Positions 22,810 through 30,927 of a DNA stretch of 32,637 nt are shown here, piece by piece (positions within the stretch are counted from its first letter, which is position 1; each line of letters begins with the position of its first letter). The translations under genes were made by a program, and so were the position numbers. The stretch is from positions 1 through 32,637 of the forward strand of contig JBHIFI010000021.1 of NCBI GenBank assembly GCA_046761005.1, given 5' to 3'. Source of the DNA: JAGMCJ01 sp046761005. Its GTDB lineage: Archaea; Thermoplasmatota; Thermoplasmata; RBG-16-68-12; JAGMCJ01. The notes below the pieces were generated by a model. It did no database searches, had not been told where the DNA came from, and saw only the letters and a program-made list of their open reading frames with translations.

Positions 22810-24993
22810 CTAATGAATGCGCTCTTCGGAGGGGAAGCACCGCGCACGAACGCCCTTCCTCTCAATGGTTATCCTGCCATCATCAACGAGCTTCTTCACA
22901 TGGTAGTTCGTCAGCTGCCTGCTTATCCCAATCAGCCTCGCGAGGTCGCTTATGGACATCCCTGGGGACTCGGAGACCCTTGCAAGAATATCCTCCTGAA
23001 TTACGTGAAGGCCCGCTCCGTTATCCGGAATCCTCATTCCGACGGGATAGAAGACCTTCCTGCTCCCCTTCTGCTTGGATATTATCAGACCCTCCCTCTC
23101 GAGAACGTCCAAATGGTAGGTAAGCGTTCCATTGTTCAGCTGCAGATTCCTCTTGATGGTGGAGTAATTCTCGCCAGGATGCACCTTTATGTAGCCGTAT
23201 ATCTGACCGCGGAGGAAATGGTCCAGTATATCCTTCCTTTTCAGTTTCACATACAAAGGAATGAGGAGGAATTTGAAGAGTCCGAATTTGCCGACCTCCG
23301 TGTTCAGAATTCCTCCTATAAGAGCCGCTGCAAGGATTCCTAGTGTTGCGGGAATGATGAGCGGGAACTCCTGTGTCGGGGCTCTAACCAGAACATTGAT
23401 AGTATCGCTGTCTGTGTTTCCTCCCGAGTCCTCCACGTGTAAGGTTATCGAGTAGTTTCCCGCTTTTTCGAAGGTATAGTATGTTCTCTCGCCCGATAGG
23501 TGGATCTCCTCTTCGCCCGGTTCGATGATCCACAGAAAAATGGCGGTCTTCCAGAATCTTGGATCGTTGTCGGAGGAATTTCCTGCATCCAAAAGGATGG
23601 ATTCGCCCACATCAGCCTCTCTGAAGCCTCCCGCGTCCGAGACAGGTGGCGTCCTGTCTCTGATCCATATCGTAATCATATCCGTATCCGCGTTCCCGCC
23701 AGAATCCTTTGCAGTCAGCGTTATCCGGTAGGAACCTGGAGTCTCGAAGACATATGTGACCCTCAGTCCTTCAAGCCTGACAAAGGAATCCTGATCCATG
23801 AATTCCCAAACGAACTCGCCGACGCTAAGGAAATCAGGTTCGTTATCCGAAGAACCACTTGCGTCGAGCTGAACCGGAACATCCTCATCCACATCCCTAT
23901 TCCCGCCAGCGTTCGCTATCGGCGGGAACAGGTCCACGGTGAAGGACATCTCCAGCAATGTGTTGCCCTCAACGATCTTCTCGATTTCGACTGCTTGTTC
24001 CATCTTGCTTGCCCGAATGAGGTACGGATTGTAGTCGATAGTCTCGAATAGCATTAGCTTTGCTTGCGTGACTACCGCGTTCTCGACCCTTCCAGACTCC
24101 CCTGTCCAAAAGCTATTGTTCAATCCAAGGCTGCTCGAGAAGAGGACATCGGCCCCGGATACCGGAGTAGAGTGGACATCTTTCACTCCAACTGTCACTA
24201 ACCATTGCACGAGCAGACTCGAGATCTCGTCCTCGAATGCTATCCTACCCTCATGGATAGTCGAGTTTATCCATCTCGGATGGGAATCCTCCATGACAAC
24301 GAGGTCAAGAAAGCTGCTGTCAATGGTCGTGTTAGCTACAATAGGAGAGGAACGGATGGTGAACACAGATATCCCGCTTCCCACAATGGAGCAAGACTCG
24401 AGGAAGGCGAATGAATTATTCAGATACACGTTATAATCCCCGTTCTCCTCGAAGGTCGCATTCCGGATTTCCACCGTAGAAAACTCAGAGTAGATTCCTC
24501 CGAAGAAGTTGTTTGTAAGATGGATGTCCTGCAGCAGAGCAGAGGCACCTTCCTCCAAAGATACTCCTTTGTGTGCGAACTCTATGTTTGCATTCTTGAA
24601 GACATTATCATGCCCTGCGAGAACTATGCTTCCCCAGTCTCCTGCATGTTTGACCGTTGCGTTTGAGGTGAATAGAATATTCTCTCCCTCTGATGCATCC
24701 GCGAGTAGGCGGCCACCGATGAAGAGGCTCGCCCCCTCATTGAAGGTCACACTAACACCTGGATCTATGACGAGCGTCTTGTCTGAGGTGAGGAAGGCAT
24801 CCTCTATGATGACGTACGGGCTCCCTTCGATTGTCCAATGCGTATTCTCGATGAATCCATGAATATAGGTCGGACCCGCTGAAGCCTCAGGTGAAATTAG
24901 TGCTAGGCAGGAAAGAAGCACCGCTGACATCAGAGCAATCGCGGAGCCCAGTCTTGCGATTCTTCCAGCCTCTTTTCCGCCTTCTCTCTTCAA
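22810..24993 (-). CDS. Transmembrane regulator: extracellular beta-helix and two PKD domains, cytoplasmic tandem winged helices
   Basis: This 727-residue protein has a signal peptide/anchor (about 10-39). Residues 60-250 form repeated short beta-strand turns of a right-handed beta-helix (NosD-like). A linker (about 260-350) precedes two PKD domains (357-446 and 449-537), each with ANAGG/SDAGG, LDASGSSDN/LDAGNSSDN and a GSYRITLTAKDSGGN-type end. A transmembrane helix (543-563) and a second hydrophobic patch (570-582) follow. The cytoplasmic part has two winged helices: 590-652 (YSTIKRNLQLNNGTLTYHLD, EREGLIISKQKGSRKVFYP) and 663-722 (SISDLARLIGISRQLTNYHV). The layout suggests a one-component receptor that binds an outside ligand and DNA inside (inference from domains). 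The start is TTG with GGAGG 3 nt upstream. It is second in an operon, 19 nt after the Ig-repeat gene. Confidence 0.9.
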   Translation of the reverse strand: MKREGGKEAGRIARLGSAIALMSAVLLSCLALISPEASAGPTYIHGFIENTHWTIEGSPYVIIEDAFLTSDKTLVIDPGVSVTFNEGASLFIGGRLLADASEGENILFTSNATVKHAGDWGSIVLAGHDNVFKNANIEFAHKGVSLEEGASALLQDIHLTNNFFGGIYSEFSTVEIRNATFEENGDYNVYLNNSFAFLESCSIVGSGISVFTIRSSPIVANTTIDSSFLDLVVMEDSHPRWINSTIHEGRIAFEDEISSLLVQWLVTVGVKDVHSTPVSGADVLFSSSLGLNNSFWTGESGRVENAVVTQAKLMLFETIDYNPYLIRASKMEQAVEIEKIVEGNTLLEMSFTVDLFPPIANAGGNRDVDEDVPVQLDASGSSDNEPDFLSVGEFVWEFMDQDSFVRLEGLRVTYVFETPGSYRITLTAKDSGGNADTDMITIWIRDRTPPVSDAGGFREADVGESILLDAGNSSDNDPRFWKTAIFLWIIEPGEEEIHLSGERTYYTFEKAGNYSITLHVEDSGGNTDSDTINVLVRAPTQEFPLIIPATLGILAAALIGGILNTEVGKFGLFKFLLIPLYVKLKRKDILDHFLRGQIYGYIKVHPGENYSTIKRNLQLNNGTLTYHLDVLEREGLIISKQKGSRKVFYPVGMRIPDNGAGLHVIQEDILARVSESPGMSISDLARLIGISRQLTNYHVKKLVDDGRITIERKGVRARCFPSEERIH

Positions 24994-25012
24994 TCGCCTC
25001 CGTCCCGTGATA

Positions 25013-27676
25013 TCAATGAATGTATCGTCTAATAAGGATGATGGCCGCTATGGCAGTCGGAATGCCCAATGCCATTGGCAGTACTAAATCGATAATGGGC
25101 GGCGGGGGTACTATTTTTCCTTCGAAATTGTCGACTATCACGTTTACGCTGTCCACCTCGGACCACAGCTCCCCATCGAAGGACCTTGCGTGAACTGTGT
25201 GATTTCCGTTGTCATACTGAGTGGTGTCCCAGAGGTATGCCCATGTGGACCATGAACCATCTCCGGATGTGTCCGTTGCATTCTGCCAATCTCCATCATC
25301 TATCTTCACCTGCACGAGTTCTACCGCATCGCCAGGGTCGGGATCGCTTGCGTACCCATATACGAGGTACTCTCCCCTCACAGTCTCATTCTCTGTGGGG
25401 CTCACAATCTGCACCTCCGGCGGGTTGTTTATGTTGTCGACGGCAACTTTCACGCAGTCAAGTTCGGAATGGGAGTTGCCGTCCCAGGCCCTTGCGCATA
25501 CCGTGTGATTTCCGTTCTCGTATTCACCTGTATTCCACTCAAATGCCCAATGGGACCAGCTTCCATCCCCGGAGACATCGACGGCATCGTTCCATTCTTC
25601 CTCGTCTATCCTCACCTGCACGAGCTCGACGCCCCTATCGTCCTCGGCCACTCCATTGACCAGAACAATGCCACGAAGAATCATGCCATCGTCGGGATAG
25701 AGGATTCCCACCTCTGGCGGGTCATCTATATTGTCGGCACATGCGATCACGCTCGCGTTGTCGGACCAAAGTTCGCCGTCCCAGGATCTTGCCAGGATGA
25801 CATAGCAATCGTCATCGTACTCCGTGGTGTCCCATTCGAACGCCCACAGATACCAGCTGTCGTCTGGCGACGCGTCCTTCGCCATGTGCCATTCTCCGTT
25901 CCCTATCTTCACCTGAACCTTCTCTATGCTGTCACCCTCGTCATCATCCCACGCTTTTCCGTGTATGAGATAAAGCTCTCTCACGGTTTCTCGATCCTCG
26001 GGATGCACGATCATAACCGATGGCATGTGATTCTCGTTGTGCACTATGACTTCTCTGAACTTCACCTCGGAACATCTGCACTCAGTGCGCGCCTTCGCCG
26101 ATATCACGTGCTCCCCGTTCTCGTAGTCGAATGTGTTCCAATAGAAGCCCCATGTGGACCAGCTGCCGTCCCAGGATGTGTCCAATGCTTCATGCCAATC
26201 GCCCCCATCTATTCTCACGTAGACGACAGAAATCTCGTGCTCAGGATTCGGATCCCAAGCCTCTCCATGAATGAGATATATCCCACTGACTTCCTCTCCC
26301 CCTATCGGATGGATTATTTCCACAACGGGAGGTTCACACTCTCCATTCTGAACTATCACCTTTATCCAGTCAATCTCTGACCAGTACTCTCCGTCCCATC
26401 CTTTGGCATGAATGTAGTGGATGCCATCCTCCCACTGGGTGGTGTCCCATTCCCACATCCAGTACTCGTAACCCTCCTCCATTCCCATCCAGGTGGCCTC
26501 GTACCAGATCCCATCCTCATCTATCATCACAAGGACTTCTAGGAGCTCGTTATCATCGAAGCATTTTATCCAGACGTTAACCACACCGCTCACGACTTCC
26601 TCCCATCCAGGCTCTACGATCTCGCAAACGGGCGGGTCGTTCACGTTATCCACGTAGACGTGAACATCGACGTACTCTGACCACAGTTCACCGTCCCAGG
26701 ATCTTGCAACTATTGCGTGCCATCCATCTTCGAATTGCGTCGTGTCCCACTCGTATTCCCACGTATGCCAGTTTCCTTCAGGTGAGACGTCCGTGGCATT
26801 GAACCATTCCTCAGTTCCATCAAAAGCAACCTGGACGAGCTCAACTTGGTCCCCTGGGTCGGGGTCTTCGGCGTGGCCCCAAATCACTATCGTCCCGCTT
26901 ACTTCGGACCAGTCAGGCGGGTGTTCTATGTTTACCCAGGGCGGGTTATTGTGCTCCTCCTCGTTGATCACGTACACGTGGATGTCTACCAAATCGGAAT
27001 AGTCCTCGCCGTCCCAGGCCCTAACGACGAAGTAGTGCCAGCCATTCTCGAATTGAGTTGTATCCCAGATGTACTCCCATATCCACCAATTGCCGTGCTC
27101 TGAGACGTCCGTGCAGTTGATCCAGTCCTCCGTGTTGTCGAAAGCGATCTGAACGAGCTCGACTTCGTCACCTTCATCGGGGTCGGAGGCATGACCCCAT
27201 ATCTCCACAGTCCCGCTGACCTCACTGAAATCTGGCGGGTGCTCAACCCAGACCGCGGGAGGGTGGTTTTCCTCATTGAGCACATTGACGGGGATATCGT
27301 ACAGCTCTGAATACAGCTCGCCATCGAACGCTCTCGCAACTATGAAATGCTCTCCGTCCTCCACCAGAGTAGTATCCCACTCGAATGACCATTCGTGCCA
27401 GTCTCCTGTGAAGTCCTCAGCGGGCTGCCAATCCTCGGTGCTGTCGATCGCGACTTCCACGAGGACTACTTCAACATCATCCCCGGCCAAACCCTGGATA
27501 GTGATAAACCCGCTGACTGTCTGCCAGGCTTCCGGGTAGGTTGTCACGACCACCGGAGGCTCGTTTGCCAAGCTTCCAGCGGTGAGTGCACCTATCCCCA
27601 CGACAAGTGCAAAGACTACCGCGATAACGGTCTTGAGACCTTTCTCACTCACTCCTCCAAACCCTTTTGAGTCCAT
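25013..27676 (-). CDS. Cell-surface protein of eight Ig-like repeats with C-terminal membrane anchor
   Basis: The product has 887 residues with a signal peptide (about 15-37, ending LTAGSLA). Eight tandem Ig-like modules of 99-106 residues cover nearly all the rest. Each follows the same outline: PPxVxIxxP, then a SG-x-y-x-I-x-G-x-A strand pair, a D-G-D-x-V-E-L-V-Q-V-like strand, and a core of W-x-W-D-T-T followed by G-x-H-x-x-x-A-R-x-W-D-G-x-x-S. Module starts are at about 40, 139, 245, 348, 449, 552, 653 and 752. A hydrophobic helix near residues 863-882 followed by RRYIH anchors the C-terminus. The protein is very acidic and Trp-rich, as expected for an archaeal surface adhesin or stalk. 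ATG 27676 is preferred (GGTG 7 nt upstream, TATA-like box beyond); GTG 27685 is possible. It is operonic with the transmembrane winged-helix protein. Confidence 0.92.
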   Translation of the reverse strand: MDSKGFGGVSEKGLKTVIAVVFALVVGIGALTAGSLANEPPVVVTTYPEAWQTVSGFITIQGLAGDDVEVVLVEVAIDSTEDWQPAEDFTGDWHEWSFEWDTTLVEDGEHFIVARAFDGELYSELYDIPVNVLNEENHPPAVWVEHPPDFSEVSGTVEIWGHASDPDEGDEVELVQIAFDNTEDWINCTDVSEHGNWWIWEYIWDTTQFENGWHYFVVRAWDGEDYSDLVDIHVYVINEEEHNNPPWVNIEHPPDWSEVSGTIVIWGHAEDPDPGDQVELVQVAFDGTEEWFNATDVSPEGNWHTWEYEWDTTQFEDGWHAIVARSWDGELWSEYVDVHVYVDNVNDPPVCEIVEPGWEEVVSGVVNVWIKCFDDNELLEVLVMIDEDGIWYEATWMGMEEGYEYWMWEWDTTQWEDGIHYIHAKGWDGEYWSEIDWIKVIVQNGECEPPVVEIIHPIGGEEVSGIYLIHGEAWDPNPEHEISVVYVRIDGGDWHEALDTSWDGSWSTWGFYWNTFDYENGEHVISAKARTECRCSEVKFREVIVHNENHMPSVMIVHPEDRETVRELYLIHGKAWDDDEGDSIEKVQVKIGNGEWHMAKDASPDDSWYLWAFEWDTTEYDDDCYVILARSWDGELWSDNASVIACADNIDDPPEVGILYPDDGMILRGIVLVNGVAEDDRGVELVQVRIDEEEWNDAVDVSGDGSWSHWAFEWNTGEYENGNHTVCARAWDGNSHSELDCVKVAVDNINNPPEVQIVSPTENETVRGEYLVYGYASDPDPGDAVELVQVKIDDGDWQNATDTSGDGSWSTWAYLWDTTQYDNGNHTVHARSFDGELWSEVDSVNVIVDNFEGKIVPPPPIIDLVLPMALGIPTAIAAIILIRRYIH
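25127..27559 (-). repeat. Eight imperfect tandem repeats of about 300 bp encoding Ig-like modules
   Basis: The repeat unit is about 297-318 nt, in frame and coding. The best-conserved DNA core encodes WDTTQ and ARxWDGELWSE. Modules 3, 6 and 8 look closest to each other at the SWDGELWSE/SFDGELWSE end, while modules 4 and 5 are most diverged. Confidence 0.85.
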
Positions 27677-27707
27677 TGAGTACACCAGAGAGTCAAAAGA
27701 TGAGGAG

Positions 27708-27719
27708 CGTATAAATTAA
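27708..27719 (-). promoter_or_regulatory. TATA-like box of the Ig-repeat/regulator operon
   Basis: The minus strand reads TTAATTTATACG. The predicted start near 27688 gives a leader of about 12 nt containing GGTG before ATG 27676. Confidence 0.5.
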
Positions 27720-27759
27720 GTTTTGAACGGCTTTTTCATGATATTAAAGGGTTATCCTA

Positions 27760-28221
27760 CTATCCTCCCCGGTGCGCTCTTTCCGTCCAACGCGGTTGTC
27801 TTGCCCCTTCCGCATGGTCATGCCATATGGTATAGGGTTTTATATCCAATACAGGAGATCCGTCAAGTGCATCGAGACCTTTGACCTTCAGGATGTTTCC
27901 CTCCCTGCCTAGAATCTCCACCGTCTGGACACCGATGGGATTAGGTCTCGCTGGAGAACGGGTGGCAAAGACGCCAACTATGTGAAGCGATGGATCTCCC
28001 ATCGGTCTGACCTTGAGAATCTCTCTCTCGTCCTCGGGAATTCTGTCAAGCCAATAGATGATGACAGCATGAGAATGCTCTTCCATATCATCAAGGCCCT
28101 GTTGGAGATCCTCCCTCACAACTATTTCAGAGACCACTTCACTATATTCCTTCCTAGGTACTCTCTCCCTCATCTCGTTTCTTACGTATCCAACGGGGCG
28201 GATCAAGATGTCGGATTTCAT
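27760..28221 (-). CDS. trmO: tRNA (t6A37)-methyltransferase TrmO/TsaA family
   Basis: TrmO proteins methylate N6-threonylcarbamoyladenosine at position 37 of some tRNAs using SAM. The 153-residue product has the family order: IRPVGYVRNEMRE at the N-terminus, VVREDLQQGLDDMEEHSHAVIIYW, the signature VFATRSPARPNPIG, then VKGLDALDGSPVLDIKPY and DHAEGARQPRW. It is a compact beta-barrel without the longer C-terminal domain of bacterial TrmO. The frame is open to 28269, but ATG 28221 overlaps the permease stop as ATGA and fits the family start. It is the last gene of an operon with the ABC transporter, an association with no obvious functional link. Confidence 0.9.
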   Translation of the reverse strand: MKSDILIRPVGYVRNEMRERVPRKEYSEVVSEIVVREDLQQGLDDMEEHSHAVIIYWLDRIPEDEREILKVRPMGDPSLHIVGVFATRSPARPNPIGVQTVEILGREGNILKVKGLDALDGSPVLDIKPYTIWHDHAEGARQPRWTERAHRGG

Positions 28222-29048
28222 CCGACCATATCCCTTTTCTTGAATATGTGAAAGGCCAGAATCAAGCACACGATGAGGTATGCGAACATCACCGCTATGC
28301 TCACAGAAATCTCAGGGAAGAACTCGTACATCGTCATACTCTGGTCGCCCATTGGCATTTCAAAAATCCGATCTTGAGGATATGGGACAACCATGATATA
28401 CATCATCGTTCCACCCGCAAATGTAACGAAGAACCATGGCTTCACACCTACGAAGGTGAGAATTCCCTGTATCATTGGAAAGATGAGTAGGAAGAGAAAG
28501 AAGGTCAAGAGGGTGGAACCCACCGTTCCCTTCATTACCGAACTGATGAGATAAGCCACACCCACCGCCGCAGAGAGGTAGAGGATGGCCAGGAGGTATG
28601 AGTAGGCGAATTCCACCTCAATCGTCTTGTAGATTCCGCCAACGAACAGAGCGATGAGGCCGTAGTAGATAGAAATGACAAGAACTGAGGCGACCATGCT
28701 CGCACTGAATTTCCCTAGGCCAATAATCGATCGCTTCACCGGATTGGGGAAGATGACAAATCCAGTTTTCTGCTGAAATTCTGATACAAGGGAATCGCTT
28801 CCAAAGAAGGTGGCGCACAAGAGGACAAGGATTGCGGTAAATTCGAGGTAGATCCGAGCGTAATCTCTGAAAGTGGGAGGATATTCCACTCCGTATGCAG
28901 GGGGTACGAGGAGGATAAGGAAGAATACCAGAAAGAGGATGACGAGTATCGCCCAGAGCCTCTTTCTTCTCAAGTATCCAAATAGCTCATACCTCATGAT
29001 CGTTAGATACTGTTCGAAGCTCGAGGCAGCCATGCTCTTTGTTTGCAT
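28218..29048 (-). CDS. ABC-2-type transporter permease
   Basis: This 276-residue integral membrane protein is the partner of the adjacent ATPase. About six hydrophobic helices are visible: LWAILVILFLVFFLILLV, FTAILVLLCATFFGSD, MVASVLVISIYYGLIALFVGG, YLLAILYLSAAVGVAYLI, LLTFFLFLLIFPMIQGIL and a last one starting SIAVMFAYLIVCLILA. A segment after the second helix (SLVSEFQQKTGFVIFPNPVKRS) matches the cytoplasmic coupling region typical of ABC-2/NatB-like permeases. ATG 29048 lies 1 nt after the ATPase stop with GGGAGG inside the ATPase end as SD. The substrate is unknown. The family includes exporters of drugs, sodium and polysaccharide. Confidence 0.87.
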   Translation of the reverse strand: MQTKSMAASSFEQYLTIMRYELFGYLRRKRLWAILVILFLVFFLILLVPPAYGVEYPPTFRDYARIYLEFTAILVLLCATFFGSDSLVSEFQQKTGFVIFPNPVKRSIIGLGKFSASMVASVLVISIYYGLIALFVGGIYKTIEVEFAYSYLLAILYLSAAVGVAYLISSVMKGTVGSTLLTFFLFLLIFPMIQGILTFVGVKPWFFVTFAGGTMMYIMVVPYPQDRIFEMPMGDQSMTMYEFFPEISVSIAVMFAYLIVCLILAFHIFKKRDMVG

Positions 29049-29049
29049 T

Positions 29050-29985
29050 CTAGGAACCTCCCGCCATCATTTGCATATATAGGTCCTCGAGCTCTATTCC
29101 CGCGGCCTTGAATGAGACGACGAGTGCGCCCTCGTTCATAACCTTGGACAGAACCTGAGCCCTATTCTCTTCACTTCCTTCAAATCTGAGGTTGACGAGC
29201 TCTGGCTGAGTAACCTCGACATCGATTACGCCATCGCATGTTCTCAGAACATTCAGCTGCGCCTCAGTCATCGGCTTGACAGTTCGCAATTCGAGCCTCC
29301 TTGGGCCCATTAGCTTTCCTACGTTTTCGACTTTGTCGTAATAGAGAAGCCTTCCCTTGTCAACCATCGCAACGTAGTCACAGACCTCCTGTGCCTCGTA
29401 GAGGAGGTGAGAGCTCATGAAGATCGTCCTCTTCTCCTTCTTGAGTTCCTTGATTATTTCACGGACCTCCACCATTCCTCGCGGGTCGAGCCCGCTTGTT
29501 GGCTCATCCAATATCAGAACCGTAGGTTCATGAAGCAGGGCTTGGGCGACAGCTAACCTCTGTTTCATTCCCTTGGAGAATTTCCCTATTCTCGTGCTCG
29601 CCCACTCCTCCAGGCGAACCTGCTCGAGAACGCGCTTCGATCTCGTTCCTATGTAGTCTTTCCCCATTCCCCGCAATCTTCCAAGGTAGTCCAATGTCTC
29701 TATCGGTGTGAGAAAAGGGTAGAACTCAGGAATCTCGACAACGGAACCGACATTCATGAGAGCTTTCTTCGGGTCCTCTTGGACATCAACACCCTCGATG
29801 AAGGCCTTCCCACTCGTTGACCTTATGAGACTCGTGAGTATCTTTATTGTCGTCGTCTTTCCCGCTCCGTTCGGACCAATGAACCCGACGCAAACATCCG
29901 GTCCTATCGTGAGGGTCAGTTCGTCCAGTGCCGGAAAGGCGTTGTACCTCTTCGTCAGCCTGACTGTCTTTATGACCTCCCGCAT
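29050..29985 (-). CDS. ABC transporter ATP-binding protein
   Basis: This 311-residue ATPase energises the neighbouring permease. Walker A is GPNGAGKTTT (near residue 38), the Q-loop region is VGSVVEIPEFYPFLTPIE, the ABC signature is FSKGMKQR, Walker B is VLILDEPTSGLDP and the switch His is in MSSHLLYEAQE. The C-terminal 90 residues (RRLELRTVKPMTEAQLN onward) form the extra domain typical of ABC-2/DrrA-like exporter ATPases. ATG 29985 has GGGCGA just upstream and a TATA-like box. It heads the ATPase-permease-trmO operon and is divergent from the PAC2 gene. Confidence 0.94.
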   Translation of the reverse strand: MREVIKTVRLTKRYNAFPALDELTLTIGPDVCVGFIGPNGAGKTTTIKILTSLIRSTSGKAFIEGVDVQEDPKKALMNVGSVVEIPEFYPFLTPIETLDYLGRLRGMGKDYIGTRSKRVLEQVRLEEWASTRIGKFSKGMKQRLAVAQALLHEPTVLILDEPTSGLDPRGMVEVREIIKELKKEKRTIFMSSHLLYEAQEVCDYVAMVDKGRLLYYDKVENVGKLMGPRRLELRTVKPMTEAQLNVLRTCDGVIDVEVTQPELVNLRFEGSEENRAQVLSKVMNEGALVVSFKAAGIELEDLYMQMMAGGS

Positions 29986-30007
29986 TCGCCCTACAAAAGC
30001 GTGGTCA

Positions 30008-30018
30008 GTATTTTAATG
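30008..30018 (-). promoter_or_regulatory. TATA-like box of the ABC-trmO operon
   Basis: The minus strand reads ACATTAAAATA, about 28 nt before ATG 29985. Confidence 0.45.
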
Positions 30019-30038
30019 TTGATTTGGATACCTCCCAG

Positions 30039-30049
30039 AAAATATTAAG
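30039..30049 (+). promoter_or_regulatory. TATA-like box for the PAC2-family gene
   Basis: AAAATATTAAG lies about 36 nt before ATG 30080, leaving a short leader that includes the GGAGGAGAT SD. Confidence 0.45.
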
Positions 30050-30079
30050 TCTTGAGGTAACTTCCCATCAGGAGGAGAT

Positions 30080-30850
30080 ATGATGGAGAGCGAGATAAAG
30101 TTTCATGAGTACAAGAAGTGGGACTCTTCCAACTCCTTGGTTTTGACGAGTTTTCCCACGATTGGGCTCGTCAGCACTATATCCGGAAGTTTCCTCGTGA
30201 GGTCGCTCAAGATGAAGCTCGTGGGCGCAATCGTATCTGGCAAACTACCGCCCGTGGCCCTCATACACGAAGGGCGAGCCTCCCCTGCATTCAGGATATA
30301 CTCCAGCCAACAAAAATGTGGGCCCGACAATCGGTGCGATCAGCTCACGATAATTCTCTCAGAGTTCATGCCAAGGCTCGATGCCATAGAACCGCTTAGT
30401 GCTGAGGTCCTCAACTGGGCGGATGAGAAAGATGTCGGACTTCTCGTTTCTCTGGAGGGACTGAACTCGTCCGTTCCTCTCGTGGGCGATCCCAAAGTGT
30501 TCGGCGTTGGAAGCACATCGCGGACGAGGAAGCTGATAAAGGAATACAAGTTGGAACCACTTGAGGAGGGTATGGTCAGCGGTTTTCCCGGTGTGTTACT
30601 CTATCAGGCGACAATGAGGAATCAGGATGTTCTGACGTTGTTGGCTGAGACAAGGCCCGATTACCCAGACGCGAGGGCGGCTGCAAGACTGCTCGAGATC
30701 CTAGGAAAGATGGTCCCAAATCTGAAGATCGATCCTGGGCCCCTGCTGAAAGAGGCAGAGCTTATCGAGAAGCAGATTCTTGAATCAATCGAAAACGCAA
30801 AGCCGTCATCGCCCGTGATTCCTGAGCTGCCCTTGTCTATGTACGGATAG
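30080..30850 (+). CDS. PAC2-family protein (proteasome assembly chaperone-like)
   Basis: This is a 256-residue member of the archaeal PAC2/COG2047 group, related to the eukaryotic proteasome assembly chaperone Pac2. Recognisable parts are the early LTSFPTIGLVSTISGSFLVRSL, a GKLPPVALIHEGRASPAFRIY segment, LVSLEGLNSS, the glycine-rich VFGVGST and the late VSGFPGVLLYQA. The last 70 residues are helical, acidic and charged. The role in archaea is uncertain, since archaeal proteasomes can self-assemble. No proteasome subunit gene is in the window. Tandem ATGs at 30080 and 30083 follow a strong GGAGGAGAT SD; the second has better spacing. It is divergent from the ABC operon and followed 77 nt later by the eS1 gene. 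Confidence 0.85.
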   Translation: MMESEIKFHEYKKWDSSNSLVLTSFPTIGLVSTISGSFLVRSLKMKLVGAIVSGKLPPVALIHEGRASPAFRIYSSQQKCGPDNRCDQLTIILSEFMPRLDAIEPLSAEVLNWADEKDVGLLVSLEGLNSSVPLVGDPKVFGVGSTSRTRKLIKEYKLEPLEEGMVSGFPGVLLYQATMRNQDVLTLLAETRPDYPDARAAARLLEILGKMVPNLKIDPGPLLKEAELIEKQILESIENAKPSSPVIPELPLSMYG

Positions 30851-30881
30851 GGCCCTTCAGCGATGAAATCGAACCCGCAAA

Positions 30882-30893
30882 GTTATTTATATC
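30882..30893 (+). promoter_or_regulatory. TATA-like box for the eS1 gene
   Basis: GTTATTTATATC follows a CGAACCCGCAA segment. The predicted start near 30914 leaves a short leader with AGGAGAG before ATG 30928. Confidence 0.5.
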
Positions 30894-30927
30894 GGCCCAA
30901 GATATGAGTGCGTCCAGGAGAGTCTGA

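Noticed and set aside
25469..26380. 303-codon plus-strand frame opposite the Ig-repeat gene, with other long antisense frames such as 1995-2786 and 7512-8153
   Set aside because: They mirror strong coding regions on the other strand, lack start signals and show no protein family; they arise from codon bias of the real genes.
25127..27559. Regular repeats that might suggest a CRISPR or satellite array
   Set aside because: Units are about 300 bp, in frame, diverged and encode Ig-like modules; there are no short identical repeats with unique spacers.
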